This document shows, piece by piece, positions 40,293 through 48,353 of a stretch of DNA of 50,711 nt. How positions within the stretch are numbered: position 1 is the stretch's first letter; every line of letters begins with the position of its first letter. This stretch comes from an uncultured Clostridia bacterium (GTDB lineage Bacteria > Bacillota > Clostridia > Oscillospirales > Acutalibacteraceae): positions 1-50,711 of the forward strand of contig CAMHJC010000004.1 of assembly GCA_946185345.1 (NCBI GenBank). The letters are read 5' to 3'. Made by a program: the position numbers and the translations under genes. The notes under the pieces are model-generated. The model did no database searches. It worked only from the letters and a program-made list of their open reading frames with translations, and was not told where the DNA came from.

Positions 40293-41285
40293 TTACTGTC
40301 GTTTATTGGACTTAACCTCGTTCTCTATCTCCTTTGTCTTTTCCTGTCTGCCAAGAATGACCAGCCCGATCTGCTTTTCCGCCTGGTCGAGCTTTGACGC
40401 GATATCGGCAAACAGTTCTTCAATAGAGACAATGTCGTTGTCCTTGTAATAATCCAGAACCGACTGATCAATGCCTGTACGGGATTTGTATTCTTCCAGC
40501 TCCTTCTGGAATTCATCATAATCCTTCTGATACTCTCTCTCCAGCTTGTTCAGAATCTCATTGGCCGACTTCCGGCGTTCTTTGAGCTGTCTGAGTTTTT
40601 CCTCCGCCGCTTTTATTTCTCCGTTGATCCTGTCAAGCTCCGGATCCCGGGCATTGGAGCCGGTTGGCTGACTTTTTGGAGGCTCCGGTGCTGCCTGAGA
40701 ATCCGGGGCAGGCTTTGGCCCGGAAGGAATATCGCCGGCCGGTGTTTCAAACACCTCATTGAAACCTTCCAATGTTGTCATCCGGTCCAGGTTGGCATTT
40801 TCAGTGGATTCGCCTGACGGCTGCACCGCTTCGGCCGACTGTTCCGAAGCAGCCGGAAGCCCGTCATTTTCAACGCCGCCATATGTAAGCCGTAGAAGAT
40901 ATTTGATATTCCCCTGCGGTATGAATTCAATTGATGTAAGCATTTCGCTGATATCATATTCCCGTTCGACGGATTTGGTGGCGCTTCTGAAAATGCTGAG
41001 CTTATTCTGTGTATCGGAAGGCTGTTCGCTGAATCCGAATGTCACCTTTAGCGAACCGCTCACCATAATCGGACGGACGGTCAGCACTTCTCCCGAAGGA
41101 TCTTCGGACAGATTAAACTTGCCCAGCACCTGCATCCGGCTGCCTTCGTGATGTATCTGCGAAAGATAATCCTGGTATACGCCGCCGTTGAGCGAGAGCG
41201 AAATATTGATATTGCCGCTTGTGATTTCCTTTAATATACCCAGCTTGACTGAATCTTTGCCGAATAATTCGATTTCAGAAGTCAT
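40293..41285 (-). CDS. Beta-domain plus coiled-coil protein of the Ter cassette, function unknown
   Basis: 330 residues. N-terminal beta-rich domain (1-140; KLGILKEITSGNINISLSLNGG and later SGSLKVTFGFSEQ), a Ser/Pro/Ala/Glu-rich linker (about 140-215) and a charged coiled coil (about 215-330) containing EELEEYKSRTGIDQSVLDYY. Not assigned to a known family. The ATG overlaps the end of the radical-SAM gene by 11 nt, with GGAGG 8 nt upstream, so it is translationally coupled. It is one of three coiled-coil proteins encoded in a row. Confidence 0.8.
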   Translation of the reverse strand: MTSEIELFGKDSVKLGILKEITSGNINISLSLNGGVYQDYLSQIHHEGSRMQVLGKFNLSEDPSGEVLTVRPIMVSGSLKVTFGFSEQPSDTQNKLSIFRSATKSVEREYDISEMLTSIEFIPQGNIKYLLRLTYGGVENDGLPAASEQSAEAVQPSGESTENANLDRMTTLEGFNEVFETPAGDIPSGPKPAPDSQAAPEPPKSQPTGSNARDPELDRINGEIKAAEEKLRQLKERRKSANEILNKLEREYQKDYDEFQKELEEYKSRTGIDQSVLDYYKDNDIVSIEELFADIASKLDQAEKQIGLVILGRQEKTKEIENEVKSNKRQ

Positions 41286-41898
41286 CGCTGATTCCTCCGT
41301 TTTTCAATTTGATATCCTGCCAGATCTTAAGCACCTCTGCCGAAGGCACCCCTATCAGCGTCACCCTGTCCGAACTGAATTTAATCTCCGCACGTCTTCT
41401 GGAGGCGGAATAATACCTTTCTCCCGACTCACGGTACCGATCGGTCAGATAATGAAGCCGCTGGTTCGAAGAACCGATGTAGGCGCGTCCGTCGTCCAGT
41501 TCCCTGATATATCTGCCGTCGATGAGAATATCCGCCTGATGAAGCAAACCGGTACATTCAGGCCGAGCTTCAAGCTCCTCCCGTGTAAATCCGGAATAGA
41601 TAATGACGCCTATATCACGATGCTCCCGTATTTCGCTGACAAGCCGTGCCAGGGCCTGCGCCTGTAAAAATGGTTCTCCGCCGCTGACCGTAATGCCTTC
41701 GCATCCGCTTGCGATAATCTGTAAAGCAAGCCGGCTGACCGGCATTTCATCGTAAGCTCCGAAACGGGTATTCTGAGCAAGGCAGCCTTCGCAGTCAAAA
41801 CAGCAGCCGTGAACCCATATGACAAAGCGGTCGTAAGGCCCGAGCAGATCGGTGTGCGCCTCGATGTGTGAAATTTTCAATATCGCTTTCTCATACAT
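41275..41898 (-). CDS. Radical-SAM activase-like protein (NrdG/PflA type)
   Basis: 207 residues. C32-x3-C36-x2-C39 (HGCCFDCEGCLAQN) is the 4Fe-4S/SAM motif; ITVSGGEPFLQ near 73-83 is the SAM-binding GGE motif. Length and layout are those of glycyl-radical-enzyme activases such as NrdG. No glycyl radical enzyme gene lies nearby, so the target may be another cassette protein or one encoded elsewhere. The ATG at 41898 has GGAGG 9 nt upstream; another ATG six codons earlier overlaps that site and is less likely. A hairpin separates it from the terD genes. Confidence 0.88.
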   Translation of the reverse strand: MYEKAILKISHIEAHTDLLGPYDRFVIWVHGCCFDCEGCLAQNTRFGAYDEMPVSRLALQIIASGCEGITVSGGEPFLQAQALARLVSEIREHRDIGVIIYSGFTREELEARPECTGLLHQADILIDGRYIRELDDGRAYIGSSNQRLHYLTDRYRESGERYYSASRRRAEIKFSSDRVTLIGVPSAEVLKIWQDIKLKNGGISDDF

Positions 41899-41923
41899 TT
41901 TCACAATCCTCCGCATTTTATAA

Positions 41924-41960
41924 GGAAACAGGTCATAAGCAAAGCCTACGGCCTGTTTCC
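41924..41960 (-). repeat. Intra-operon hairpin between terD and the radical-SAM gene
   Basis: GGAAACAGG (41924-41932) / CCTGTTTCC (41952-41960), 9-bp perfect stem. On the transcribed strand no T-run follows, so it may act as a partial stop or as a 3' stabiliser that keeps the terD part more abundant than the genes behind it. Confidence 0.5.
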
Positions 41961-41993
41961 CGCTAAAAAATCAATGATTAATGAAAGACAGAA

Positions 41994-42584
41994 TTACACA
42001 TTGACGCCATATGTGCGGCAAAGCTGTTCCAGACCGCCCTGATAGCCGGCTGCCACTGCGTTGAATTTCCACTGGCCGTTCTTGCGGTAGATTTCGCAGA
42101 CGACAAGGGCTGTTTCAATGGAAAATTCCTCCTCAAGGTCGAACTGAATGACGGTTTCGCCCTGGTTATCGAATTCATTGTCGATCTTTGCGACACGCAC
42201 ATAAGCGTTGGAAACCTGACCGAAATTCTGACGGCGTGCGGCCGCGTCGTGAATAGTGACGGTAATGGCAATCTTGCTGACATAATCCGGAATCTTGGTG
42301 AAATCGATGAATATCTGCTCATCATCGCCTTCCTCGCTGCTGCCTCCGGTCTGATCGTCGCCTGAAGACCATACCGTGTGATTGCGCCAGTCGGGATTGT
42401 TGTAGAATACGAAGTCTTCGTCACTCTGCACCTTGCCGTTGGCTCCGCAGATAAATGCAGACGCGTCAAGGTCAAAATCATATCCGCCGTCGTATTTGTT
42501 GGGATCCCAGCCGAGACCGACAAGCGCCATTTTCATTGAATTGTCAAGAGATGCTCTCTGACCCTTTTGAAGATTAACTGCCAT
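41994..42584 (-). CDS. TerD-family calcium-binding stress protein (second copy)
   Basis: 196 residues, the full TerD length. Opens MAVNLQKGQRASL; calcium-site motifs DFDLDAS at 36-42 and EGDDEQIFID at about 85-94; ends with KFNAVAAGYQGGLEQLCRTYGV. TerD proteins bind Ca2+ and occur in tellurite/stress/phage-resistance systems in the cytoplasm. ATG preceded by GGAGGT. About 45 nt downstream of the first terD copy. The two differ well over half their length, so they are not a recent duplication. Confidence 0.97.
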   Translation of the reverse strand: MAVNLQKGQRASLDNSMKMALVGLGWDPNKYDGGYDFDLDASAFICGANGKVQSDEDFVFYNNPDWRNHTVWSSGDDQTGGSSEEGDDEQIFIDFTKIPDYVSKIAITVTIHDAAARRQNFGQVSNAYVRVAKIDNEFDNQGETVIQFDLEEEFSIETALVVCEIYRKNGQWKFNAVAAGYQGGLEQLCRTYGVNV

Positions 42585-42630
42585 TTTACATTACCTCCAT
42601 AAACCGATAAATGATTGTTAGATTGACTCA

Positions 42631-43245
42631 TTATCTCTTCCACACAGAGCGAGGAAGTCCGTATCTTTCGGCAAGCTGCGCAATTGACCAGATCTGCATA
42701 GGCTGACCGACCGCATTGAATTTCCATTCGCCCTTGTAGCGATAAAGCTCTCCGAACACCATTGCCGTCATTCCGGCGTAGTTTTCGGAAAGATTGTAAA
42801 TACAGAGTTCCTTGTTTTTGTCGGCATCCACCAGACGGATAAAGGCATTATTGATCATGCCGAAATGCTGGCCGCGGTCCGTCGCTTTGTAAATGCTGAC
42901 CAGAATCACAATTCGCTCGTATCTCTGAGGCAGATTGGAAAGATCAACCATGATCTGCTCGTCGTCGCCTTCGCCTTCTCCGGTGAGATTGTCTCCCTGA
43001 TGAAGCACACAGCCACTCGAATGACGCAGATTATTAAAAAATACGACATCATCTCTGCTTGCGATTTTTCCGTCGCTTCCCAGCAGGAAGGCTATGGCAT
43101 CACAGTCAATGTCCTGCTCTCTTGCGCCGAAGAATCCTGACGTCTGCTCAACGGCATCCCAGCCAAGACCTACCATCACTCTGCGAAGACCCGAATTGCC
43201 TTTGGTCAGATCAACTTTCTGACCCTTCTGAAGATTTACGCTCAT
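42631..43245 (-). CDS. TerD-family calcium-binding stress protein (first copy)
   Basis: 204 residues. Opens MSVNLQKGQKVDL; conserved VGLGWD at 25-30, calcium ligands DIDCDA at 45-50 and GDDEQIMVDL at 93-102, and KFNAVGQ near the end. Known for the family: two Ca2+ ions bound by these acidic loops. AGGGGG lies 9 nt before the ATG. It follows the P-type ATPase with a 91-nt gap that lacks a convincing promoter, so it is probably read from the ATPase promoter. Confidence 0.97.
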   Translation of the reverse strand: MSVNLQKGQKVDLTKGNSGLRRVMVGLGWDAVEQTSGFFGAREQDIDCDAIAFLLGSDGKIASRDDVVFFNNLRHSSGCVLHQGDNLTGEGEGDDEQIMVDLSNLPQRYERIVILVSIYKATDRGQHFGMINNAFIRLVDADKNKELCIYNLSENYAGMTAMVFGELYRYKGEWKFNAVGQPMQIWSIAQLAERYGLPRSVWKR

Positions 43246-43291
43246 CAGATTTTTCCCCCTTTATCCTAATTGAACGTATATTTTTATCGAC

Positions 43292-43324
43292 CGGCAGACA
43301 GCGGCGGTTTCGGGCTGCCTGCCG
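43292..43324 (-). terminator. Hairpin between the P-ATPase and terD, weak terminator at best
   Basis: CGGCAGACAGC (43292-43302) / GCTGCCTGCCG (43314-43324): 11 pairs including one wobble. The transcribed strand continues GTCGATAAAAA, without a T-run, so readthrough into terD is expected. Confidence 0.45.
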
Positions 43325-43336
43325 ATTAATTATCCG

Positions 43337-45961
43337 TTATTTCCTGTCAAACACCTTGACAATCATCTTCCTCACCATATCAATCGGAATGATCAGCACT
43401 GCCAGCACTACGCAGGCCAGCCATGATTTCAGAGAAAGGCTGTGAACACTCAGAACCTCTCCACCGAACTGGACGAAAATAAACTGCATGGCGAATATGC
43501 CGAACATGACAAGCAGGAAGTTCACATTTTTGAATATACCCTTGAAGATATTGATATGCTCGGTGCGTGCGTTGAATCCGTTGAAAGTGATAGCCATCAT
43601 AAATGTCGCAAATATGGCTGATTTAAGATAAATCATTTTGTCTTCCGGATTGAGCCCCTGAATGTCAAACAGGTTTTGAACCTGAGGAACGGTGAGTATC
43701 GCCAGACATACGCCTGTGATGTAAAGCGCAGCAATGAGTATCTCGACAAACATGCTCTTGGTAATGATGCTCTGGGATCTCGGAACAGGCTTGTCCCTCA
43801 TGTATTCCTTAAGGGCAGGCTCACTGCCAAACGCGATCGCCGCAAGGGTATCCATGGCAAGGTTGACAAGCAGCAGCTGAACTACGGTGAGAATGACCTT
43901 CTCGGTGCTGATCATCGGGCCGACAAAGCAGGTAAGCACGGCGGCCACATTGACCGTCAGCTGGAAGATCAGGAACTTGCGTATGCTCTTGAACATGGTT
44001 CTGCCGTAGAGGATTGCCTTCTCGATGGAGAGGAAATTGTCGTCGAGAATGGTGATGTCTCCCGCTTCCTTGGCGACTTCGGTGCCGCTGCCCATGGCGA
44101 AGCCGACGTCGGCCTTTTTGAGGGCAGGAGAATCGTTGACGCCGTCGCCGGTCATGCCGACCACAAGATTAAGCTCCTGCGCGGCACGCACCAGTCGGCT
44201 CTTGTCGGTAGGCAGCGCACGGGAAACCACTCGCAGATTGGGCAGCACTCCTTTGAGCTGCTCATCGGTCAATTCTGCCATCTCGCCGGAAGTAATGGCA
44301 ACATCGGTGTCACAGGTGATGAGTCCAGCGTCTTTCGCAATGGAAACGGCGGTTTCTTTGCGGTCGCCTGTCACCATGACAACCTGGATGCCTGCGTTCT
44401 GCACTTCCTTGATGGCGTCTATGGCTTCCTTGCGGACGTTGTCACGAATACACATGACGCAAAGCAGAGTGAGATTGGCGTCGTCCTGTTCGCCGTCCAC
44501 CTTCGCAACGCCTAAAAGACGCATGGAACGGGCTGCCTGCGTGTCGATGTAGTTCATAATGACCGATTTGTCATCGAGAGGACATACCTTGCCGTTTTCA
44601 TCTACATAAGAGGTACATTTTTCAATCAGCTTTTCGGGTGCGCCCTTGACAAAGGTCACGAGCTTGCCGCCCTGCTCCATGGTAACGCTGGAGCTTTTCT
44701 TGGTGGAATTGAATGAATTGAAGGTCTTGACGCCTTCTTTGGAAATATCCTTTACAGCGTCAGAAGCAACCAGGAAGGACATCAGCGCACGGTCGGTGCT
44801 GTTGCCTCCGATGATCTCGCCGTCGCTCGCCGAAGCGCTGTTGTTGACGCCTATGCCGGTCACTACGTCAGCCGCAAATTCTTTCGGCATTTTGGCCAGT
44901 GCGTCAAAGATCTTGGCATTGCCGGTCGCCATTTCCACCACCGAAAGCCTGCCCTCGGTGATGGTGCCTGTCTTGTCGCTGAAAAGCAGACTCAGGCTGC
45001 CGGCTGTTTCCAGACCGTTGATTTTGTGGACAAGGACGTTGTCCTTCGCCATTCTGATGCTCTGGAAGGAGAGCAGAATGGAGGTCAGCATCGGCAATCC
45101 TTCCGGAACGGCACAGACGATGATGGTAACCGCAACGGTAATGGCGTCCATAAACAGGCGCACCCATTCAAGCGGTTCGGAAGGAATACTTCCTGTGATG
45201 AGCGTTTTAGCAATGATACCGACAACGATGGCAATTGCGCCGATGTAGCCGAAGGTGGAAATCTGCTTGGCAAGCTTGGCCAGCTTGACCTGCAAGGGAG
45301 TCTGTCGGGTTTCCTCCTGCACTTCGAGCGCCAGTTCGCCGAACAGCGTCTTGTCGCCGACAACCTTGACCTGCATATGTGCTTCGCCGCCGACAACCAC
45401 AGTGCCTCTGTAAGCGTAGTGCTTGTTGAGAAGGTCCTTGATGTCATAATCTGGCGTACCCGTCACAGGAATCTTATCGGCTTCTTCGGTCTCGCCGTTG
45501 AGTGCGGCCTGATCGACTTTCAGTTCGCCTTCGACGATTTCACCGTCGGCGGCAATTTTATCGCCTGCCTGAAGGAATATAATGTCTCCTACCACTACTT
45601 CACTGACGTGAATTTCCTCGAGCTTGCCGTCACGAATGACCTTGGCTCTTTCCTTTGCCTCCTCTTCCGCCTTGAGCGCAGAGGCCTGTCCCTCCTGCTT
45701 GCTCTCACTGATGGAAGCAACGCCGTTGGCGATGATGATGGCAATCAGAATACCCACCGGCTCGTACCACTCCGCCTGTTCAAGGAAAAAAAGCACGACC
45801 TGCACCACAAGGGCAACAAGCAGAATCATGATCATCGGGTCTTTGAAGCCCTCGAGAATCTTCTTCCACAACGGGTCGGGCGGAATCTGCGTCAAACTGT
45901 TGGAACCGTGTTCTTTGCGGCTTTGCTCAACCTCTTCGGCTGACAGTCCTTTGAAATTCAT
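43337..45961 (-). CDS. P-type calcium-transporting ATPase (type IIB-like)
   Basis: 874 residues with about ten membrane segments. Actuator loop NGET at 155-158 (the TGES position, Glu kept), phosphorylation site DKTGT with Asp329, nucleotide-domain KGAPE, MVTGDRKET and TGDGVNDSP hinge. Calcium-site features: AVPEGLP in TM4 and NLAMDT in TM6, as in PMCA-like pumps. It exports Ca2+ from the cytoplasm. The ATG at 45961 has AAGGGA 11 nt upstream; 51 codons of in-frame AT-rich sequence before it overlap the promoter and are rejected. As the first gene before two calcium-binding TerD proteins it may set the signal they sense. Confidence 0.94.
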   Translation of the reverse strand: MNFKGLSAEEVEQSRKEHGSNSLTQIPPDPLWKKILEGFKDPMIMILLVALVVQVVLFFLEQAEWYEPVGILIAIIIANGVASISESKQEGQASALKAEEEAKERAKVIRDGKLEEIHVSEVVVGDIIFLQAGDKIAADGEIVEGELKVDQAALNGETEEADKIPVTGTPDYDIKDLLNKHYAYRGTVVVGGEAHMQVKVVGDKTLFGELALEVQEETRQTPLQVKLAKLAKQISTFGYIGAIAIVVGIIAKTLITGSIPSEPLEWVRLFMDAITVAVTIIVCAVPEGLPMLTSILLSFQSIRMAKDNVLVHKINGLETAGSLSLLFSDKTGTITEGRLSVVEMATGNAKIFDALAKMPKEFAADVVTGIGVNNSASASDGEIIGGNSTDRALMSFLVASDAVKDISKEGVKTFNSFNSTKKSSSVTMEQGGKLVTFVKGAPEKLIEKCTSYVDENGKVCPLDDKSVIMNYIDTQAARSMRLLGVAKVDGEQDDANLTLLCVMCIRDNVRKEAIDAIKEVQNAGIQVVMVTGDRKETAVSIAKDAGLITCDTDVAITSGEMAELTDEQLKGVLPNLRVVSRALPTDKSRLVRAAQELNLVVGMTGDGVNDSPALKKADVGFAMGSGTEVAKEAGDITILDDNFLSIEKAILYGRTMFKSIRKFLIFQLTVNVAAVLTCFVGPMISTEKVILTVVQLLLVNLAMDTLAAIAFGSEPALKEYMRDKPVPRSQSIITKSMFVEILIAALYITGVCLAILTVPQVQNLFDIQGLNPEDKMIYLKSAIFATFMMAITFNGFNARTEHINIFKGIFKNVNFLLVMFGIFAMQFIFVQFGGEVLSVHSLSLKSWLACVVLAVLIIPIDMVRKMIVKVFDRK

Positions 45962-46021
45962 AAAAGTATCTGTCCCTTTCTTAAAAAGATGTATATAGAT
46001 ACTGTAACCTATATCTTTGTA

Positions 46022-46050
46022 ATTATAATACAAAATGTCGTATTTGTCAA
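46022..46050 (-). promoter_or_regulatory. Sigma-A promoter of the Ca-ATPase/Ter operon
   Basis: Minus-strand TTGACA (46045-46050), 17-bp spacer, TATAAT (46022-46027): full consensus in both boxes. It is the only strong promoter found for the 16-kb minus-strand block down to 30082. Confidence 0.9.
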
Positions 46051-46155
46051 TTATTTCACGCATAAATATTGGATTATTTGCACTAAATACAGGTAAATAA
46101 TTTATGAATATCAAGATAATCCTAAAATATTATTCATTTTATTGGAAATGCCTGC

Positions 46156-46184
46156 TTGACAATATCCTCATTTTTGCTTAAAAT
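46156..46184 (+). promoter_or_regulatory. Sigma-A promoter of the topoisomerase pair
   Basis: TTGACA (46156-46161), 17-bp spacer, TAAAAT (46179-46184). It is divergent from the Ca-ATPase promoter, about 105 bp between the two -35 boxes; the DNA between is AT-rich and carries no gene. Confidence 0.88.
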
Positions 46185-46250
46185 AGAGATTTGTAGGTTA
46201 TTTTTTTTACAAGCCAGACTCTTTGATAAAACGAAAACGGAGAAAGATTT

Positions 46251-48242
46251 ATGACTTCCAAAAACAAATCCACCGAAAAAAAACAATACGGCAACGATAA
46301 TATCGTTGCTCTCAAAGGCGCCGACCGTGTCCGCAAGCGTCCGGCTGTCATATTCGGCTCGGACGGCATTGAGGGCTGCTGTCATTCGGTATTTGAGATT
46401 ATGTCCAACTCTATCGACGAAGCACGTGAGGGCTACGGCAACAAAATCATTGTCACACGCTTTTCCGACGGATCGGTGCAGGTCGAGGATTTCGGGCGAG
46501 GCATTCCCGTTGACTACAACAACAAGGAACAGCGTTTCAACTGGGAACTGGTATTCTGTGAAATGTACGCAGGCGGCAAATACAACAACGACGGCGGTGA
46601 AATATACGAATTTTCGCTGGGTCTGAACGGCCTAGGCCTTTGCGCCACCCAATACGCTTCGGAATACATGGACGCAGAAATTCACCGCGACGGCACCTGC
46701 TTCAAGCTCCACTTTGAGCACGGCGAAAATGTCGGCGGACTTCAAAAGGAGCCTTACAACGGCAGACAGACAGGTTCACGCATCAAATGGAAGCCTGATC
46801 TTGAAGTATTCACCGACATCAACATTCCTCTCGAATATTACCAGGATACCATGCGCCGTCAGGCCATTGTCAACGCGGGCGTGCTCTTTATACTTGACGA
46901 CAAGGTAAGCGGCGAAAAATTCGAGTACTTCTACAAGGAAGGCATTGCCGACCACGTCAGAGAGCTTGCGGGCGAAGACGCCATGTCCCAGGTGCAGTTC
47001 TGGCAGTGCGAACGCAGAGGACGCGACAGAGACGACAAACCCGATTACAATGTAAAAATCAATGCCGCAGTCGCCTTTTCCAACCGTGTCAATGTGAGCG
47101 AATACTACCACAATTCCAGCTGGCTGGAGCACGGCGGCGCACCTCAGAAGGCGGTGCAGAACGCCTTTGTGGCAATGATTGACGCACGGCTCAAGCAAAC
47201 AGGCAAATACACCAAAAATGAGAGCAAAATCTCCTTTCAGGACGTTGAGGACTGCCTGATTATCGTGGTTTCGTCCTTTTCCAATCAGACGAGCTACGAA
47301 AACCAGACCAAAAAATCCATCACCAATAAATTCATTCAGACCGCAATGACCGAATTCTTCCGCCATCAGCTTGAAATATGGTTCATCGAAAATCCGCTTG
47401 AAGCCGACAAGATTTGCGGTCAGGTTCTTCTGAACAAGCAGAGCCGTGAACAAGCCGAAAAACAGCGCCTTAACATTAAAAAGACGCTTTCCTCCAACAT
47501 GGATATCACCTCAAGAGTCAACAAATTCATCGACTGCCGCTCCAAGGACCCCGGCGAAAGGGAACTGTATATCGTGGAAGGCGATTCGGCCGCCGGCTCC
47601 TGCAAGAATGCACGCGACCCGGGATTCCAAGGCATCATGCCTGTGCGAGGCAAAATACTCAACTGCCTCAAGGCCGACTACACTAAGATATTCAAAAGCG
47701 AAATAATTGTTGACCTCATCAAGGTTCTTGGCTGCGGCGTGGATGTCAAAGGCCATCAGAACAAGAACCTCTCTACATTCGACCTGAGTCAGCTTCGCTG
47801 GAACAAGGTTATTATCTGCACCGATGCCGATGTGGACGGATTCCAGATACGCACACTGATTCTCACCATGATTTACCGCCTGATGCCCAAGCTCATTGAA
47901 GCAGGAAAGGTTTACATCGCTGAGTCTCCTCTGTATGAAATTACCTGCGGCAGCGAAACCTACTTCGCCTACACCGAGCAGGAAAAGGCTGAGATCCTCG
48001 AAACCATAGGCAATAAGAAATACACCATTCAGCGATCAAAAGGTCTCGGTGAAAACGATGCCGACATGATGAGCTTCACAACCATGGCCCCCGAAACACG
48101 CAGGCTCATCAAGGTCATGCCAACCGACGCCGAACCCACTGAGCGTATGTTTGATGTGCTGCTGGGCGACAATCTTAGCGGCCGCAAGGAATACATCGCA
48201 GAGCATGGCAGCGAATTTATTGAATTGGCGGACGTGCAGTAA
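46251..48242 (+). CDS. Type II topoisomerase subunit B (ParE/GyrB-like, divergent)
   Basis: 663 residues. GHKL ATPase domain with FEIMSNSIDEA (Glu49 general base region, Asn53), DFGRGIPVD and GLNGLGLCATQYAS; transducer domain; Toprim domain with VEGDSAAGSC near 444-453 and TDADVDG near 524-530. It supplies the ATPase and DNA-gate Toprim part of a heterotetrameric topoisomerase. Divergent details: RKRPAVIFGSDGIEG in place of the usual RPGMYIG-type loop, pointing to a paralogue beside the housekeeping gyrase. GGAG lies 8 nt before the ATG. The A subunit follows. Confidence 0.93.
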   Translation: MTSKNKSTEKKQYGNDNIVALKGADRVRKRPAVIFGSDGIEGCCHSVFEIMSNSIDEAREGYGNKIIVTRFSDGSVQVEDFGRGIPVDYNNKEQRFNWELVFCEMYAGGKYNNDGGEIYEFSLGLNGLGLCATQYASEYMDAEIHRDGTCFKLHFEHGENVGGLQKEPYNGRQTGSRIKWKPDLEVFTDINIPLEYYQDTMRRQAIVNAGVLFILDDKVSGEKFEYFYKEGIADHVRELAGEDAMSQVQFWQCERRGRDRDDKPDYNVKINAAVAFSNRVNVSEYYHNSSWLEHGGAPQKAVQNAFVAMIDARLKQTGKYTKNESKISFQDVEDCLIIVVSSFSNQTSYENQTKKSITNKFIQTAMTEFFRHQLEIWFIENPLEADKICGQVLLNKQSREQAEKQRLNIKKTLSSNMDITSRVNKFIDCRSKDPGERELYIVEGDSAAGSCKNARDPGFQGIMPVRGKILNCLKADYTKIFKSEIIVDLIKVLGCGVDVKGHQNKNLSTFDLSQLRWNKVIICTDADVDGFQIRTLILTMIYRLMPKLIEAGKVYIAESPLYEITCGSETYFAYTEQEKAEILETIGNKKYTIQRSKGLGENDADMMSFTTMAPETRRLIKVMPTDAEPTERMFDVLLGDNLSGRKEYIAEHGSEFIELADVQ

Positions 48243-48251
48243 TTTTGGTTT

Positions 48252-48308
48252 ATGTAAAGTTAACTTGCTTTTCATATTATTTGTTTAAAAAGCAAATCAG
48301 CTTTACAT
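48252..48308 (+). repeat. Two-tier hairpin between the topoisomerase genes
   Basis: Outer stem ATGTAAAG (48252-48259)/CTTTACAT (48301-48308) and inner stem TTGCTTTT (48265-48272)/AAAAGCAA (48288-48295), both perfect. No T-run follows. It may tune the ratio of B to A subunit. Confidence 0.5.
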
Positions 48309-48353
48309 ATAAACTGTCATAATATATTACAAAATACACACGAAGGTGATAAT

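Noticed and set aside
43337-45961. Inactive P-ATPase because the actuator motif reads NGET and not TGES
   Set aside because: The essential Glu is kept, the DKTGT Asp and hinge are intact, and variation of the first and last residue occurs in active pumps.
45962-46114. 51-codon N-terminal extension of the calcium pump
   Set aside because: It would place the coding start upstream of a consensus promoter, and the AT-rich translation does not match the family.
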